Source: Membranihabitans maritimus
GTDB lineage: Bacteria > Bacteroidota > Bacteroidia > Chitinophagales > Saprospiraceae
DNA: 64,000 nucleotides
Assembly: GCF_021729145.1 (NCBI RefSeq)
Contig: NZ_JAJSLW010000011.1
Coordinates: 1 to 64,000 of the forward strand
Reading direction: 5' to 3'
Shown: piece after piece, positions 19,141 to 29,073 of the stretch
How the letters are laid out: each line of letters opens with the position of its first letter
How positions within the stretch are numbered: position 1 is the first letter of the stretch
Position numbers and translations under genes: made by a program
The notes under the pieces: model-generated
Told to the model about the DNA's origin: nothing
Database searches by the model: none
Seen by the model: the letters and a program-made list of their open reading frames with translations, nothing else

Positions 19141-20141
19141 TAGGGGTGGGTGTAGAGGGGTTGACAACGTTTCAACTACTTCAATTATTGGTGTTCATTC
19201 TAAATCCATAAACAAGCATTTCGAAATATTGAAAAATGGAAAATGATCGGGTATGATCGTATATCTGGTTGGTTTTTTAACTGAAGCTGGAATTTCCTCA
19301 GAATTTTACTCGAAGTTCAATCAGTCGTTGGCTATAAAATTCGATTAGATCGGATTAAAAAATCAAGGCATTTGCAATTCAGCTAACCTATGATCATTTG
19401 ATTGCAGTGAAGCTGAGTAGCCGTTAGCGGACGAAACGAGAGAGACTTAAAAAGGGAACCTCAAATCAAATCAAATTCGGTACTAACGAAAACTACCTTT
19501 TTGGAAATGGTCTCTATTTTCAGGTATTTGGAAGGTCAAAATTAGCAGCATTTTGTTGTCGTTCTTCTGCTTCTAAAACAGCATGGGTGGAGATGAAGCA
19601 TTTATCCAAAAAAGTTCAGGTATAAATATAAGCACAAAGGGTTAGCGGGTTAGTAGAGGCTTGTCTAGGAACTGGATTAGTCAATAATATGGGACATTAT
19701 TATTTGTAAGAAGCAACATTAATTAGGAATAAGATGATTAAGAAAAGACTGCCTGTTTTACATAGGATTAATATGAAAGAATTATAAAAATGATTTGCAA
19801 ATGGAAAGACTAGGGAAGCCAATAGGTGTTATTTTATATCCTCGTAATATGAACGGACTTGTGACTCTTCAATCACTAGTTACGATTTAATTAGGGGAGG
19901 GATAAGAAAAAAATATCCTTTACAGAGAGGAAGTCTTACAGTCTGTAAAAGATTATCACATTCTGAAATTTTTTATGTAAACATCGTTTTCAGCCAATAT
20001 TACATATCAGAACCGAATAAGGTTCAAGCAGGTTTTAATCGTTATACACACATTTTTACTATTTTGAAATAAATCCCATGTAATTCCTTGTTCCTGGTTT
20101 TATTTTGATTTATCTTCAGATCTTCTTTAATAAAAATTAAA
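19141..20141. other. Non-coding left end of the island
   Basis: One kilobase without a convincing gene. On the minus strand near 19610-19530 a short open stretch reads like a coding remnant (HAVLEAEERQQNAANFDLP then stop), but it is only about 30 codons and has no start. At 19936-19948 TTACAG-T-CTGTAA forms a perfect 6-bp inverted repeat, with a further TTTACAG at about 19919, a possible operator for the HTH gene downstream. The region probably contains the BREX promoter. Confidence 0.45.
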
Positions 20142-20333
20142 GTGTTGCTGAAAGAAATCCTGAAATCAAAGGGCATCAAGCAGAAGTGGTTGGCTGAAAA
20201 GGTGGGTGTTAGTGAGGTGACCATATCCAACTGGGTTCAACAAAAATCCTCACCGAACATGATCCATATGAAAAAGCTATGCGACATCCTTGGTATGTCT
20301 GTGGAGGAACTATCAAAGCATTATGGTAAATGA
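20142..20333 (+). CDS. Small XRE-type HTH regulator of the BREX operon
   Basis: A 63-residue Cro/CI-type helix-turn-helix protein consisting only of the DNA-binding domain. The HTH core is IKQKWLAEKVGVSEVTISNW (12-31), and the end MSVEELSKHYG is typical of XRE proteins. It starts with GTG at 20142 and its 3' end overlaps brxA by 11 bp, so it is the first gene of the BREX operon and probably autoregulates it. Many BREX loci use a larger WYL-domain regulator (BrxR) instead; none is present here. Confidence 0.82.
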   Translation: MLLKEILKSKGIKQKWLAEKVGVSEVTISNWVQQKSSPNMIHMKKLCDILGMSVEELSKHYGK

Positions 20334-20946
20334 ACAAGTTAAATATGATTTTGCCTTCACCGGTGCGTCTATGAAATATCATGACTTCATGCGGCTGGCG
20401 AACTATATGGCTGATCATGACTTCGATCCAGATGCTACTGTTCTCGATCCAGAAGAGATCATGCGCAGATCAAACAAGCGGACCAGCAAACGTGAGTTCC
20501 AGGAAATGATCAAGCGTTATCGAATGCTAACCACAGAGCAGAGGAGGTTAATCGTTGATCTTGACCCCAATGGGCAACGACAACTCGCAATGATCGGACT
20601 ATGCAAGGCACATCCATTTATTAAAGACTTCATCATTGAAGCGGTGAGAGAGAAGTTCATCTCGCTGGATTTCAAGCTAACAGATGGTGATTATCAATCC
20701 TTCCTGAATCGTAAGATGGAGTTGCACCCTGAGTTAGAGCAATTCTCTGATTCTACATCAAAAAAAGCTAAACAGGTGACCTGGAGAATCCTTGAACAAG
20801 CTGGACTGATCGACAATACTAAGGATAAGATCATTCTACCTCAGTTTGTCAATCAACGTGTCATGGATGTGCTGCTTGAAGATGATGCTAACCTTTTAAA
20901 AATATTTCTGATGACAGACCATGATATAAAATTACAAAGGGTATGA
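20323..20946 (+). CDS. brxA: BREX protein BrxA (DUF1819)
   Basis: A 207-residue BrxA, the small helical NusB-like, DNA-binding component of type 1 BREX. Typical segments are FTGASMKYHDFMRLANYM near the N-terminus, RTSKREFQEMIKRY and DFKLTDGDYQSFLNRK in the C-terminal half, and TWRILEQAGLI. I chose ATG 20323 (MVNEQVKYDFAF) over an in-frame ATG at 20290, because the family begins there and the shorter form overlaps the regulator by only 11 bp. It overlaps brxB by 4 bp. Confidence 0.88.
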   Translation: MVNEQVKYDFAFTGASMKYHDFMRLANYMADHDFDPDATVLDPEEIMRRSNKRTSKREFQEMIKRYRMLTTEQRRLIVDLDPNGQRQLAMIGLCKAHPFIKDFIIEAVREKFISLDFKLTDGDYQSFLNRKMELHPELEQFSDSTSKKAKQVTWRILEQAGLIDNTKDKIILPQFVNQRVMDVLLEDDANLLKIFLMTDHDIKLQRV

Positions 20947-21530
20947 TGCCGATTGAAGACATAGCGGAGAAGTTCAAGCACTTGCTGACGGTTATCCAGA
21001 TGGAAAAATTTCTGGACATGGAAGCCTTAGGAGGCGAGATACCCTTTTTTATCTCCACTTATAATCCAGAGCAGGAACTGGATATTGTCAAAGCCATAAA
21101 AGGACTGAAGAATAAACTCGAAACCAAGGGTATTCAAGTTCTGGAACTCAATCTATATGATATATGTATGAACATCCTTGATGAGCAACTCGGAAAGGGA
21201 GAGATTTTCGAACTGGAAATACAGATTGACAAGACTGAATTCAAAAATGCACTCCAGTCTGTCCTGGATATCAAGGAAGTGGTCATGCCCACAATCAAAA
21301 GCATCATTGATGCAAACAATGCCAGAGTCTATTTCATAACCGGAGTAGGCAATGTATACCCCTTTATTCGATCCCACAACATCCTTAACAACCTACAGAA
21401 TGTGGCGAAGGAAGCTCCTACAGTGATGTTCTTTCCAGGCATCTATAATGGTCAATCTCTGGAGCTATTCGGGAAACTCAAGGATGATAATTACTACCGT
21501 GCATTTAACCTCGACAACTATAAGATATGA
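20943..21530 (+). CDS. brxB: BREX protein BrxB (DUF1788)
   Basis: A 195-residue DUF1788 protein, the BrxB component of type 1 BREX. It carries the family's EIPFFISTYNPEQELDIVKA near residues 30-49 and the C-terminal VMFFPGIYNGQSLELFG segment. Biochemical role is unclear; in studied systems it is needed for defence. It overlaps brxA (4 bp) and brxC (4 bp), showing tight translational coupling. Confidence 0.9.
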   Translation: MMPIEDIAEKFKHLLTVIQMEKFLDMEALGGEIPFFISTYNPEQELDIVKAIKGLKNKLETKGIQVLELNLYDICMNILDEQLGKGEIFELEIQIDKTEFKNALQSVLDIKEVVMPTIKSIIDANNARVYFITGVGNVYPFIRSHNILNNLQNVAKEAPTVMFFPGIYNGQSLELFGKLKDDNYYRAFNLDNYKI

Positions 21531-24500
21531 AGATTAACAAGCTATTCCTTAAAGATGTAAACCGACCCATTGAAACCGTCATTAAAGCGGATGATCAGGA
21601 GCATGTATTGACCGAGGTTGAGGAATATGTAGTTACGAAAGAGATCGTCAAAAAGCTTAATAAGGACGATTTGTTCAGCAACTACTTGAATCCGGGAGCG
21701 GCGAATGGTGTCTGGATCTCAGGCTTCTTCGGCTCGGGTAAATCCCATTTACTGAAGATTCTATCTTATGTGCTTGAGAACAAAGAATACAATGGCTCCA
21801 AGCTGGGGGATATATTCTCATCCAAGATAGAGGATGACGAAATGTTGAAAGGGGATGTGGATAAGTCAACGAAGATCCCATCCGAATCAATCTTGTTCAA
21901 TATCGATCAACAAGCTCAGATCACCTCGAAAGCTGATGAGGATGCGATCCTGAATGTATTCTATAAAGTATTCAATGACCATCTTGGATACTTTGGCGCT
22001 CAACGTCATGTTGCCGAGTTTGAGCGATGGTTGGATAATGAAGGGGTTTACGGTCAATTCATGGAGTTGTATGAAGAAAATGCAGGCGAACACTGGACAG
22101 TAGGGAGACGAAAATATTTTGCTCCAAAAACCAAAGAAGCCATAGCGAATGCTTTGGCTCAGATCCATAATGATTCACCAGAAAAGTATCTCGATATCCT
22201 GGAAACCTTGAGAAAGGATAATCGAATATCTGTTGAAGACTTCGGGGATAAAGTTTCAAAATACATCAAGACTAAAGCGCCTGGATTTAGGCTCAACTTC
22301 TTCATAGACGAGGTAGGTCAGTTCATTAGCGGCAATACCAAATTGATGCTTAATCTTCAGACCATTGCTGAAACCTTATCCACAAAATGTAAGGGTCAGG
22401 CGTGGATTTTTGCTACTGCCCAGGAGGATCTGGAAGCAATTGTGGGAGATAATTCAGCAGTTTACTCAGATGATTTCTCGAAGATTCAGGGCAGGTTTAA
22501 AATTCGTATTCCCCTGACTTCAGCCAATGTGGACGAGGTCATTGAGAAACGATTGTTGGCTAAAACCGGAGAGGCTACAACCTTGCTTTCAGATAAATGG
22601 AAGGAGAATCATGCCAACCTGAGTACCATTCTTTCATTTTCGGAAGCTGGCGTACAATTCCGGCAGTATCAAGATGAAAAAGACTATGTAAGTAAGTATC
22701 CATTTATCCCTTATCAGTTTGATCTCTTCCAGCAAAGTATACGGGCATTATCCAAGCACAATGCTTTCCAGGGTAAGCACGCTTCCATTGGTGAACGGTC
22801 CATGCTGGGTGTATTTCAGGAGGTGCTGAAGAGCATTGAGTCGGAGGACACCAATACGATGGTCAGTTTTGATAAGATGTTCGAAGGGTTGAGATCTACC
22901 ATACGTGGAGAGATCCAGAATGCAATTACACTTGCCGAACGTAACATCACAGATGAACTGGCAATCAGGGTATTGAAAGTACTATTCCTGGTTAAGTATT
23001 ATTCAAACTTCAAGACCACTGCACGGAACATCTCTGTGCTGTTGCTCACCTCATCGAATACCAACCTCAAGGAACATGAAAAGGCTGTTCAGGAAGCCCT
23101 GAACCTATTAGAGAATCAAACCTATATCCAACGCAATGGTGATGTGTACGAATACCTTACGGACGATGAGAAGGATGTTGAGAATGAGATCAAGGCTACT
23201 GTTATTGATAGCCAGCAGATCACTCAATTTTTCAATGAGATCATCTTTGACTCGGTGATCGGTGACAACCGAATCCGGTTCATGGATAATAAGCAGGATT
23301 ATGAGTTTACCAAAAAAATAGATGGTGCTACCGTTGGAAGAGATAAAGAGCTGATTCTGGAGATCCTGACTCCTAATTCAGATCAGTACGGTCGGCAAGA
23401 GTTTTATAAGGCGCATACGATGGGCTACAATACGATGGCATTATTTGTACTGCCGGAATCGGATCGTCTGCTTCAGGATGTGCGGTTGTATCTCAAAACG
23501 GAGAAGTACTACAAGCAAAACATATCATCTACTAATAATCAGATACTGAGTCGAATTATTTTCGAAAAACAGCAACAAAATGTTCAGCGAAAGCGACAAT
23601 TGGTCAACCAGGTGAGGCAATTACTCGGACAGTCCGCTGTATACATGAATGGGTCCAAACATGATGTAGGTCATACCGCTGATGGCAAAACCAAAGTGAT
23701 CAATGCTTTTCAGGATCTGATCAAACTGGCATACTCTAATCTCAGGATGTTGGGCAGTGTCCAGTACAATGAGGATATGATTAAGAATGTTATCCGGTCC
23801 CGACAGGATGATCTTTTTGGTTCGGATGACCAGACCATGAGTGAAGCAGAGTCTGAAGTGTACAACCTGATCATGCGTCGAAAAAAACAATCGGAGCGCA
23901 CTTCAGTTTCGGATCTGCGTGATCACTTCACAAAGAAACCTTATGGGTGGTACATGAATGCCATTTTATATATGGCTGCTCGGTTGTATAAGCGAGGTAA
24001 GATCGAGGCTCGTCAGGACTCAAACCTCTTATCAGATGAGGACTTCCTAGCCAACCTTTTAAATAATAGAACCTTCAGCAATACACTACTGGATCCACAG
24101 GTAGATTTTGATCAACGATTGGTGAGAAAACTCAAAGAGGTGTATCAGGACCTTTTCGATGAAGCCTGCCCAGTCAGCGAAGCTCGGGATGTTGCCATAA
24201 AATTCAAGGAACGGGCTAAAACGGAATCCCGTGAGCTACACCAATTGGTGGGGAATAAATCTTCTTATCCTTTTATGGAACAGCTATCACCTATTGCCGA
24301 TAAACTCGATAAACTAAGCGGACTGGAATACGGGGTTCTGATTACTCAGGTAAGTGATTTTGAAGATGAGCTTCTCGATTTGAAAGAAGATGTCCTGGAT
24401 CCGATTCGTAAATTCTGGAATGGGGAACAGAAGAAGATCTTTGATAAGATCAATGTCTTTCTCAACGGGGATCAGTCCAACTTTGAATATGTAGATCATA

Positions 24501-25006
24501 GCGAAATCGAAGCCCTGAAATCCATCAGGAATCATCCAGAACCATACAAAGGCAATCTCATTAGGGATGCTAAGGAACGGTTGGATGCCTTATCGAGGAA
24601 AGTGACCGATAAGATCCAGGAGGAAAAGGATAAAACCCTGGCAGCAGTCATGGCTTCCAGGAAACTATTGGAGGATCAGGACGGATTCACATCTCTTGAG
24701 GTAAACCAACAGCAAAAGATCGTGACGCCGCTTGATGATCTTGTTGCTAAAGTGAAAGGTCAACGATATATCTCAACCATCCGTCAGTATGAGACACAGA
24801 TCCCTGGAATCGTTGCAGAGCAAAAAACGGTCTATCAACGGCTGGTGAATCCAGAAGAAAAGATCGAATACATACCTGTAAACATGGTGAAGATAATGTT
24901 CAATAAAAAAGAACTTAAGACGGTGGAAGAAATTGATGCTTACATCCAGAAACTTAAAGAGGAAATGGTGCGACATATTGATCAGAACAGAAGAATAACC
25001 TTATAG
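21527..25006 (+). CDS. brxC: BREX P-loop ATPase BrxC
   Basis: An 1159-residue BrxC, the large P-loop NTPase of BREX (related to PglY). It has Walker A GFFGSGKSH at 66-74, an acidic motif FFIDEVGQFISG at about 261-272 consistent with Walker B, and a long helical C-terminal half with coiled-coil character. Length is normal for BrxC. The gene overlaps brxB by 4 bp; downstream, the expected close step to pglX is interrupted by an inserted four-helix-bundle gene (452 bp between brxC stop and pglX start). Confidence 0.93.
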   Translation: MKINKLFLKDVNRPIETVIKADDQEHVLTEVEEYVVTKEIVKKLNKDDLFSNYLNPGAANGVWISGFFGSGKSHLLKILSYVLENKEYNGSKLGDIFSSKIEDDEMLKGDVDKSTKIPSESILFNIDQQAQITSKADEDAILNVFYKVFNDHLGYFGAQRHVAEFERWLDNEGVYGQFMELYEENAGEHWTVGRRKYFAPKTKEAIANALAQIHNDSPEKYLDILETLRKDNRISVEDFGDKVSKYIKTKAPGFRLNFFIDEVGQFISGNTKLMLNLQTIAETLSTKCKGQAWIFATAQEDLEAIVGDNSAVYSDDFSKIQGRFKIRIPLTSANVDEVIEKRLLAKTGEATTLLSDKWKENHANLSTILSFSEAGVQFRQYQDEKDYVSKYPFIPYQFDLFQQSIRALSKHNAFQGKHASIGERSMLGVFQEVLKSIESEDTNTMVSFDKMFEGLRSTIRGEIQNAITLAERNITDELAIRVLKVLFLVKYYSNFKTTARNISVLLLTSSNTNLKEHEKAVQEALNLLENQTYIQRNGDVYEYLTDDEKDVENEIKATVIDSQQITQFFNEIIFDSVIGDNRIRFMDNKQDYEFTKKIDGATVGRDKELILEILTPNSDQYGRQEFYKAHTMGYNTMALFVLPESDRLLQDVRLYLKTEKYYKQNISSTNNQILSRIIFEKQQQNVQRKRQLVNQVRQLLGQSAVYMNGSKHDVGHTADGKTKVINAFQDLIKLAYSNLRMLGSVQYNEDMIKNVIRSRQDDLFGSDDQTMSEAESEVYNLIMRRKKQSERTSVSDLRDHFTKKPYGWYMNAILYMAARLYKRGKIEARQDSNLLSDEDFLANLLNNRTFSNTLLDPQVDFDQRLVRKLKEVYQDLFDEACPVSEARDVAIKFKERAKTESRELHQLVGNKSSYPFMEQLSPIADKLDKLSGLEYGVLITQVSDFEDELLDLKEDVLDPIRKFWNGEQKKIFDKINVFLNGDQSNFEYVDHSEIEALKSIRNHPEPYKGNLIRDAKERLDALSRKVTDKIQEEKDKTLAAVMASRKLLEDQDGFTSLEVNQQQKIVTPLDDLVAKVKGQRYISTIRQYETQIPGIVAEQKTVYQRLVNPEEKIEYIPVNMVKIMFNKKELKTVEEIDAYIQKLKEEMVRHIDQNRRITL

Positions 25007-25011
25007 CTCAA

Positions 25012-25455
25012 AGCTGTTAGGGATTAGCCATTAGCTAAATTCAACCCTCCTAATAGCTAAAAGCTTATAACTAAAAGCTACTAAATGAGAAACTTTAAAG
25101 AATTAAAAATATGGAAAAGAAGCTTCAAAATGGCAAACGAAATATATAAAGTAACAAAGTCATTTCCCGCTGAGGAGAAATATGCATTGATCTCTCAGAT
25201 CAGAAGATCGGCTGTATCCATTCCCTCCAATATTGCTGAAGGATGTTCAAGAAACTCCAATAAAGATCTAGGACGATTCGTAGAAATAGCAATAGGCTCA
25301 GCCTTTGAACTAGAAACACAACTTTTAATCGCCAAATCACAAAATTTTGGGAATAGCAAAATTGATGAAATCATAGATGAGATAAATCAACTCCAAAAAA
25401 TGATGAACGCCTTCAAATCCAAGCTAACCCCTAAAACCTAACAGCTAATCCCTAA
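25012..25455. repeat. Inverted repeats flanking the four-helix-bundle gene
   Basis: A perfect 12-bp inverted repeat, TTAGGGATTAGC at 25017-25028 and GCTAATCCCTAA at 25444-25455, brackets the small gene. A second, overlapping pair is AGCTGTTAG (25012-25020) with CTAACAGCT (25438-25446). Between 25029 and 25080 the left flank also has several copies of a TTAGCT/AGCTA-like unit. The whole cassette fits between brxC stop and pglX start without damaging either gene. Confidence 0.75.
25085..25441 (+). CDS. Four-helix-bundle protein (S23/IVP family)
   Basis: A 118-residue protein of the four-helix-bundle family known from 23S rRNA intervening sequences and related to the Avd accessory protein of diversity-generating retroelements. 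It has all the family landmarks: FKELKIWKRSFKMANEIY (4-21), QIRRSAVSIPSNIAEG (38-53), then RFVEIAIGSAFELETQL. No reverse transcriptase or variable repeat is nearby, so a retroelement role is not supported. It is inserted between brxC and pglX inside short inverted repeats. Function unknown; it is not part of standard BREX operons. Confidence 0.87.
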   Translation: MRNFKELKIWKRSFKMANEIYKVTKSFPAEEKYALISQIRRSAVSIPSNIAEGCSRNSNKDLGRFVEIAIGSAFELETQLLIAKSQNFGNSKIDEIIDEINQLQKMMNAFKSKLTPKT

Positions 25456-25458
25456 ATT

Positions 25459-28400
25459 ATGAACACCAACCAACTCAAAAAATTCGCCCAGGAAGCCCGT
25501 CGGAAACTGCTACAACAAGTAGGAGCCAAACTGGAGTATGTACTTACCCATGATACAGCAGAACTGAGGGAGAAGGCTACACAAGTCAATAATCTAAAGG
25601 ACGAATTGAATCGAATAGGGAAGCAGCAACTCATTGATAAGGTCGCCTACACCTGGTTCAATCGGTTGATGGCTCTACGGTTTATGGATGCCAATGATTA
25701 TCAGCCTTCGGGCATACGCATCGTTTCGCCAAAAGATGGATATACCCTGCCCCAGATATTGGATGAAGCTAAACAAGGGCATTTTCCAGAAGATATATCC
25801 ATAGACAAACAGAAAGTGCTGGATATTCTGGATGGCAGGATACCCAGTAACAATCCACAGAATGAAGCCTTCCGGGTATTACTGGTGGCTGCCTGTAATG
25901 CACTTCATCGGCAATTCCCTTTCTTGTTTGAGCGGATCAATGACTATACAGAATTGCTCTTGCCAGATGACCTAACCAGTGAATTTTCAATAGTCAATGA
26001 TATCGTGCAGGGCATGACTCCGGACGACTGCCAAGAAGTGGAGATCATCGGATGGTTGTATCAATTCTATATCTCAGAGAAGAAGGACGAGGTATTCGCC
26101 TCCAAAGGAAAGGTGAAAAAGGAGGATATACCTGCCGCTACCCAACTGTTTACACCTCGCTGGATTGTGGAGTATATGGTACAGAATACTCTTGGCAAAT
26201 TATGGCTTCAGAACAAACCTCAATCACAACTTATGGAACACATGCCTTACTTCATTGAGTCAGCGTCTTTGAACGCGAATGATTATCTGCATGTGGACTC
26301 AGTAGAAGAGATCAAATTGTTGGATCAGGCATGCGGAAGTGGACACATTCTGGTGTATGCTTTTGAGTTGCTGACCAAGATCTATGAAGAGGAAGGATAT
26401 AACCCAAGCGACATCCCTAAACTGATCATAGAGAAGAATCTCTACGGTTTTGAGATCGATGAACGGGCAGCTCAACTGGCAGGTTTTTCCTTGCTGATGA
26501 AAGCACGGGGATATTACCGTCGCCTTTTCCGAAAAGAGATCCAGCCCAATATTCTTTGCTTTGAAGATGTAATGTTTGAGCCCAATGAACTGGAGAATTA
26601 CCTGAAGCAAATGAATATGGACTTATTCAGCCAGGATCTGAAAGCTGATATCCAGCTCTTTGAACAAGCGACCAATCTCGGATCACTCATTCAGACTCAT
26701 ACGCGGAATGTCCCCATCATCGAAAAGCAGCTGCCTTCGTCAGATTTTTTCCTGGCACGGACGCATTCAAAAGTGTTATCTGTCCTTCGACAGATTGGAT
26801 TGTTGAGTATGAAGTTCCACTGTGTAGTCGATAACCCACCGTATATGGGTGGAGGAAATATGAATAAGGTATTATCTGATTTTGTGAAGACGAACTATCC
26901 AGACAGCAAGTCGGATTTGATGGCAGCATTTATGGAGTGTGGGATAAACGCATTATTGCCAAATGGATTTCTGGGTATGATTAATCAGCATTCCTGGATG
27001 TTTTTAAGCAGCTATGAAAAGCTCCGGGAAAAGTTAATCGACAACATATTCTTTGATACACTACTTCATTTGGGCCCTCGAACATTCCCAGAGATAGGCG
27101 GCGAGGTGGTCCAGAATGCATCCTTTACTTTTATCAATGCTGAAATTGAGGATCAAGGATCCTACATAAGATTGGTGGACTACGATAATTCAGAATTGAA
27201 ATGCACCAAAACCCTCGAAGCTGCTGAAAATCCTGATTGCGGCTGGATCTACAACGCCAAACAAAAAGACTTTGAGAAGGTGCCGGGGAGTCCGATTTCC
27301 TACTGGGTTAAGAATGAGGTATATTCTGTATTTGAAAATTCTATTCCAATGCATTCTATAGGAGTTGCAAGAATGGGATTAGCTACTGGTAACAACAATA
27401 AATTTGTACGGTTATGGCATGAAACATCCTTTTACAATATGGGCTTCAATATTGAGTCAAGGCAACAGGCACTTATCTCTAGAAAAAGATGGTTCCCATA
27501 TTGTAAAGGTGGTAGTTTTAGAAAATGGTACGGCAACAATAATTACATAGTAGATTGGTCAAATGATGGACATGAAATTCAAAACACTCTTCATCCAAGT
27601 GGAAATAGAATCTGGGCGCATAATTTTAACTTAGATTATATTTTTAAGCCTAGTCTAACCTTTGCACTATTAGGTAGGTTCTCAGTAAGGAACAATGGTT
27701 ATGGTTTTTTATTTGATGGCACCGGAACTTGTGCTTTTTTTGAAACCCCTAAGAATCAAAGTATTTGCCTCGCCTTGTTAAATAGTAAATTTATTCATGA
27801 ATTTAATAATATAAAAAACCCTACTCTTGCTTTTCAAGCAGGAGATTTTAACAAAATACCTATTATTGAAGGGCTATTTGATACAAACATTCACGAAATA
27901 GTTAATGACCAACTAATTAAAGTAGCGAAGCAGGAATGGGACTCTCGAGAAACCTCCTGGGACTTTCAAAAAAATGAACTCTCTCGCCACAAAGCCCAAG
28001 ACCTCGAAGAAACCTATGACCTCTACCGTCAATACTGGAAAAACAAATTCCACCAACTCCACCTTAACGAAGAAGAGCTCAACCGACAATTTATTGATAT
28101 CTACGGCTTGCAGGATGAATTGACCCCGGATGTGCCATTAGAAGACATCACCATTCTCCAGCAGGAACTTGACCAGAAAAAGCTGAAAGAACTTTCCAGT
28201 CAGTACCAAAGTGGATGGCAGTTGGTGGATGGTGAATGGAAATTGCCCCAGCAAAATGCATATCCCGAGCTGCCCTTTGATAAAGAAGAAATCATGGCGC
28301 AGTTTGTCAGTTACTCAGTAGGCTGCATGTTTGGTCGCTACTCTCTGGACAAGGAAGGCTTGATCCTTGCTAATCAAGGAGAGTCCTTGGAAGATTATTT

Positions 28401-29073
28401 GACCAATGCAGGTAAATCGGCATCTGATGTATCCTTCCTGCCCGATGACGATGCCATCATACCAGTCTTGGACGACGAGTGGTTTGAAGATGATATCGTA
28501 GGGCGGTTTTACGAATTCCTGAGGGTCACCTACGATGAGCGAGACTTTCAGAAAAACCTCGCCTTCGTTGAGGAAGCATTGGGCAAAGACATTCGCAAAT
28601 ACTTTGTTAAAGATTTCTACAATGATCACCTCAAGCGATACAAGAAGCGACCGATCTATTGGATGTTCTCTTCTCCCAAGGGATCCTTCAATGTCCTGAT
28701 CTATATGCACCGGTACACACCGGATACCCTTAATAACATCCTAAATAACTATCTCCGGGAGTTCATACAAAAGCTACAATCGCAGAAGTCACATTACGAG
28801 CGGATCCTGGTGTCAGGCAACACCCGAGAGCAAAACCAGGCGACCAAGCAGATTGATAATCTGGAGAAAATGATCCTGGACTGTGAGGAATACGAGCGGG
28901 AGATATTGTACCCTTTAGCCACGGAGCGTATATCCATCGACCTGGATGATGGTGTCCTGGTGAACTACAACAAGTTTGGAAAAGCGGTGAAGGAAGTGAA
29001 AGGGCTGAATGACAAGAAAGCGAAGGAGAAAGTGCGGAATTTTGATTGGATTGATGTAACAACAATTAAGTAA
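25459..29073 (+). CDS. pglX: BREX adenine-specific DNA methyltransferase PglX
   Basis: A 1204-residue N6-adenine methyltransferase that marks host DNA at the BREX recognition site. It has the SAM motif DQACGSGH at 289-296 and catalytic motif IV NPPY at 459-462 (VVDNPPYMGGG). The target-recognition part, roughly residues 617-834 (27310-27960), is visibly more AT-rich than its flanks, suggesting exchange of specificity by recombination. The C-terminal third is helical with coiled-coil segments. Its stop shares a base with the ATG of the next gene (TAATG). No frameshift or homopolymer switch is seen. Confidence 0.94.
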   Translation: MNTNQLKKFAQEARRKLLQQVGAKLEYVLTHDTAELREKATQVNNLKDELNRIGKQQLIDKVAYTWFNRLMALRFMDANDYQPSGIRIVSPKDGYTLPQILDEAKQGHFPEDISIDKQKVLDILDGRIPSNNPQNEAFRVLLVAACNALHRQFPFLFERINDYTELLLPDDLTSEFSIVNDIVQGMTPDDCQEVEIIGWLYQFYISEKKDEVFASKGKVKKEDIPAATQLFTPRWIVEYMVQNTLGKLWLQNKPQSQLMEHMPYFIESASLNANDYLHVDSVEEIKLLDQACGSGHILVYAFELLTKIYEEEGYNPSDIPKLIIEKNLYGFEIDERAAQLAGFSLLMKARGYYRRLFRKEIQPNILCFEDVMFEPNELENYLKQMNMDLFSQDLKADIQLFEQATNLGSLIQTHTRNVPIIEKQLPSSDFFLARTHSKVLSVLRQIGLLSMKFHCVVDNPPYMGGGNMNKVLSDFVKTNYPDSKSDLMAAFMECGINALLPNGFLGMINQHSWMFLSSYEKLREKLIDNIFFDTLLHLGPRTFPEIGGEVVQNASFTFINAEIEDQGSYIRLVDYDNSELKCTKTLEAAENPDCGWIYNAKQKDFEKVPGSPISYWVKNEVYSVFENSIPMHSIGVARMGLATGNNNKFVRLWHETSFYNMGFNIESRQQALISRKRWFPYCKGGSFRKWYGNNNYIVDWSNDGHEIQNTLHPSGNRIWAHNFNLDYIFKPSLTFALLGRFSVRNNGYGFLFDGTGTCAFFETPKNQSICLALLNSKFIHEFNNIKNPTLAFQAGDFNKIPIIEGLFDTNIHEIVNDQLIKVAKQEWDSRETSWDFQKNELSRHKAQDLEETYDLYRQYWKNKFHQLHLNEEELNRQFIDIYGLQDELTPDVPLEDITILQQELDQKKLKELSSQYQSGWQLVDGEWKLPQQNAYPELPFDKEEIMAQFVSYSVGCMFGRYSLDKEGLILANQGESLEDYLTNAGKSASDVSFLPDDDAIIPVLDDEWFEDDIVGRFYEFLRVTYDERDFQKNLAFVEEALGKDIRKYFVKDFYNDHLKRYKKRPIYWMFSSPKGSFNVLIYMHRYTPDTLNNILNNYLREFIQKLQSQKSHYERILVSGNTREQNQATKQIDNLEKMILDCEEYEREILYPLATERISIDLDDGVLVNYNKFGKAVKEVKGLNDKKAKEKVRNFDWIDVTTIK

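Noticed and set aside
25085-25441. Part of a diversity-generating retroelement (the protein family is related to Avd)
   Set aside because: No reverse transcriptase, template repeat or variable repeat is seen nearby.
25085-25441. An rRNA intervening sequence
   Set aside because: No rRNA sequence lies around the gene; it is inside the BREX operon.
25459-29073. Phase-variable pglX by a homopolymer or repeat
   Set aside because: The frame is intact over 1204 codons and I see no long homopolymer or simple repeat in it.
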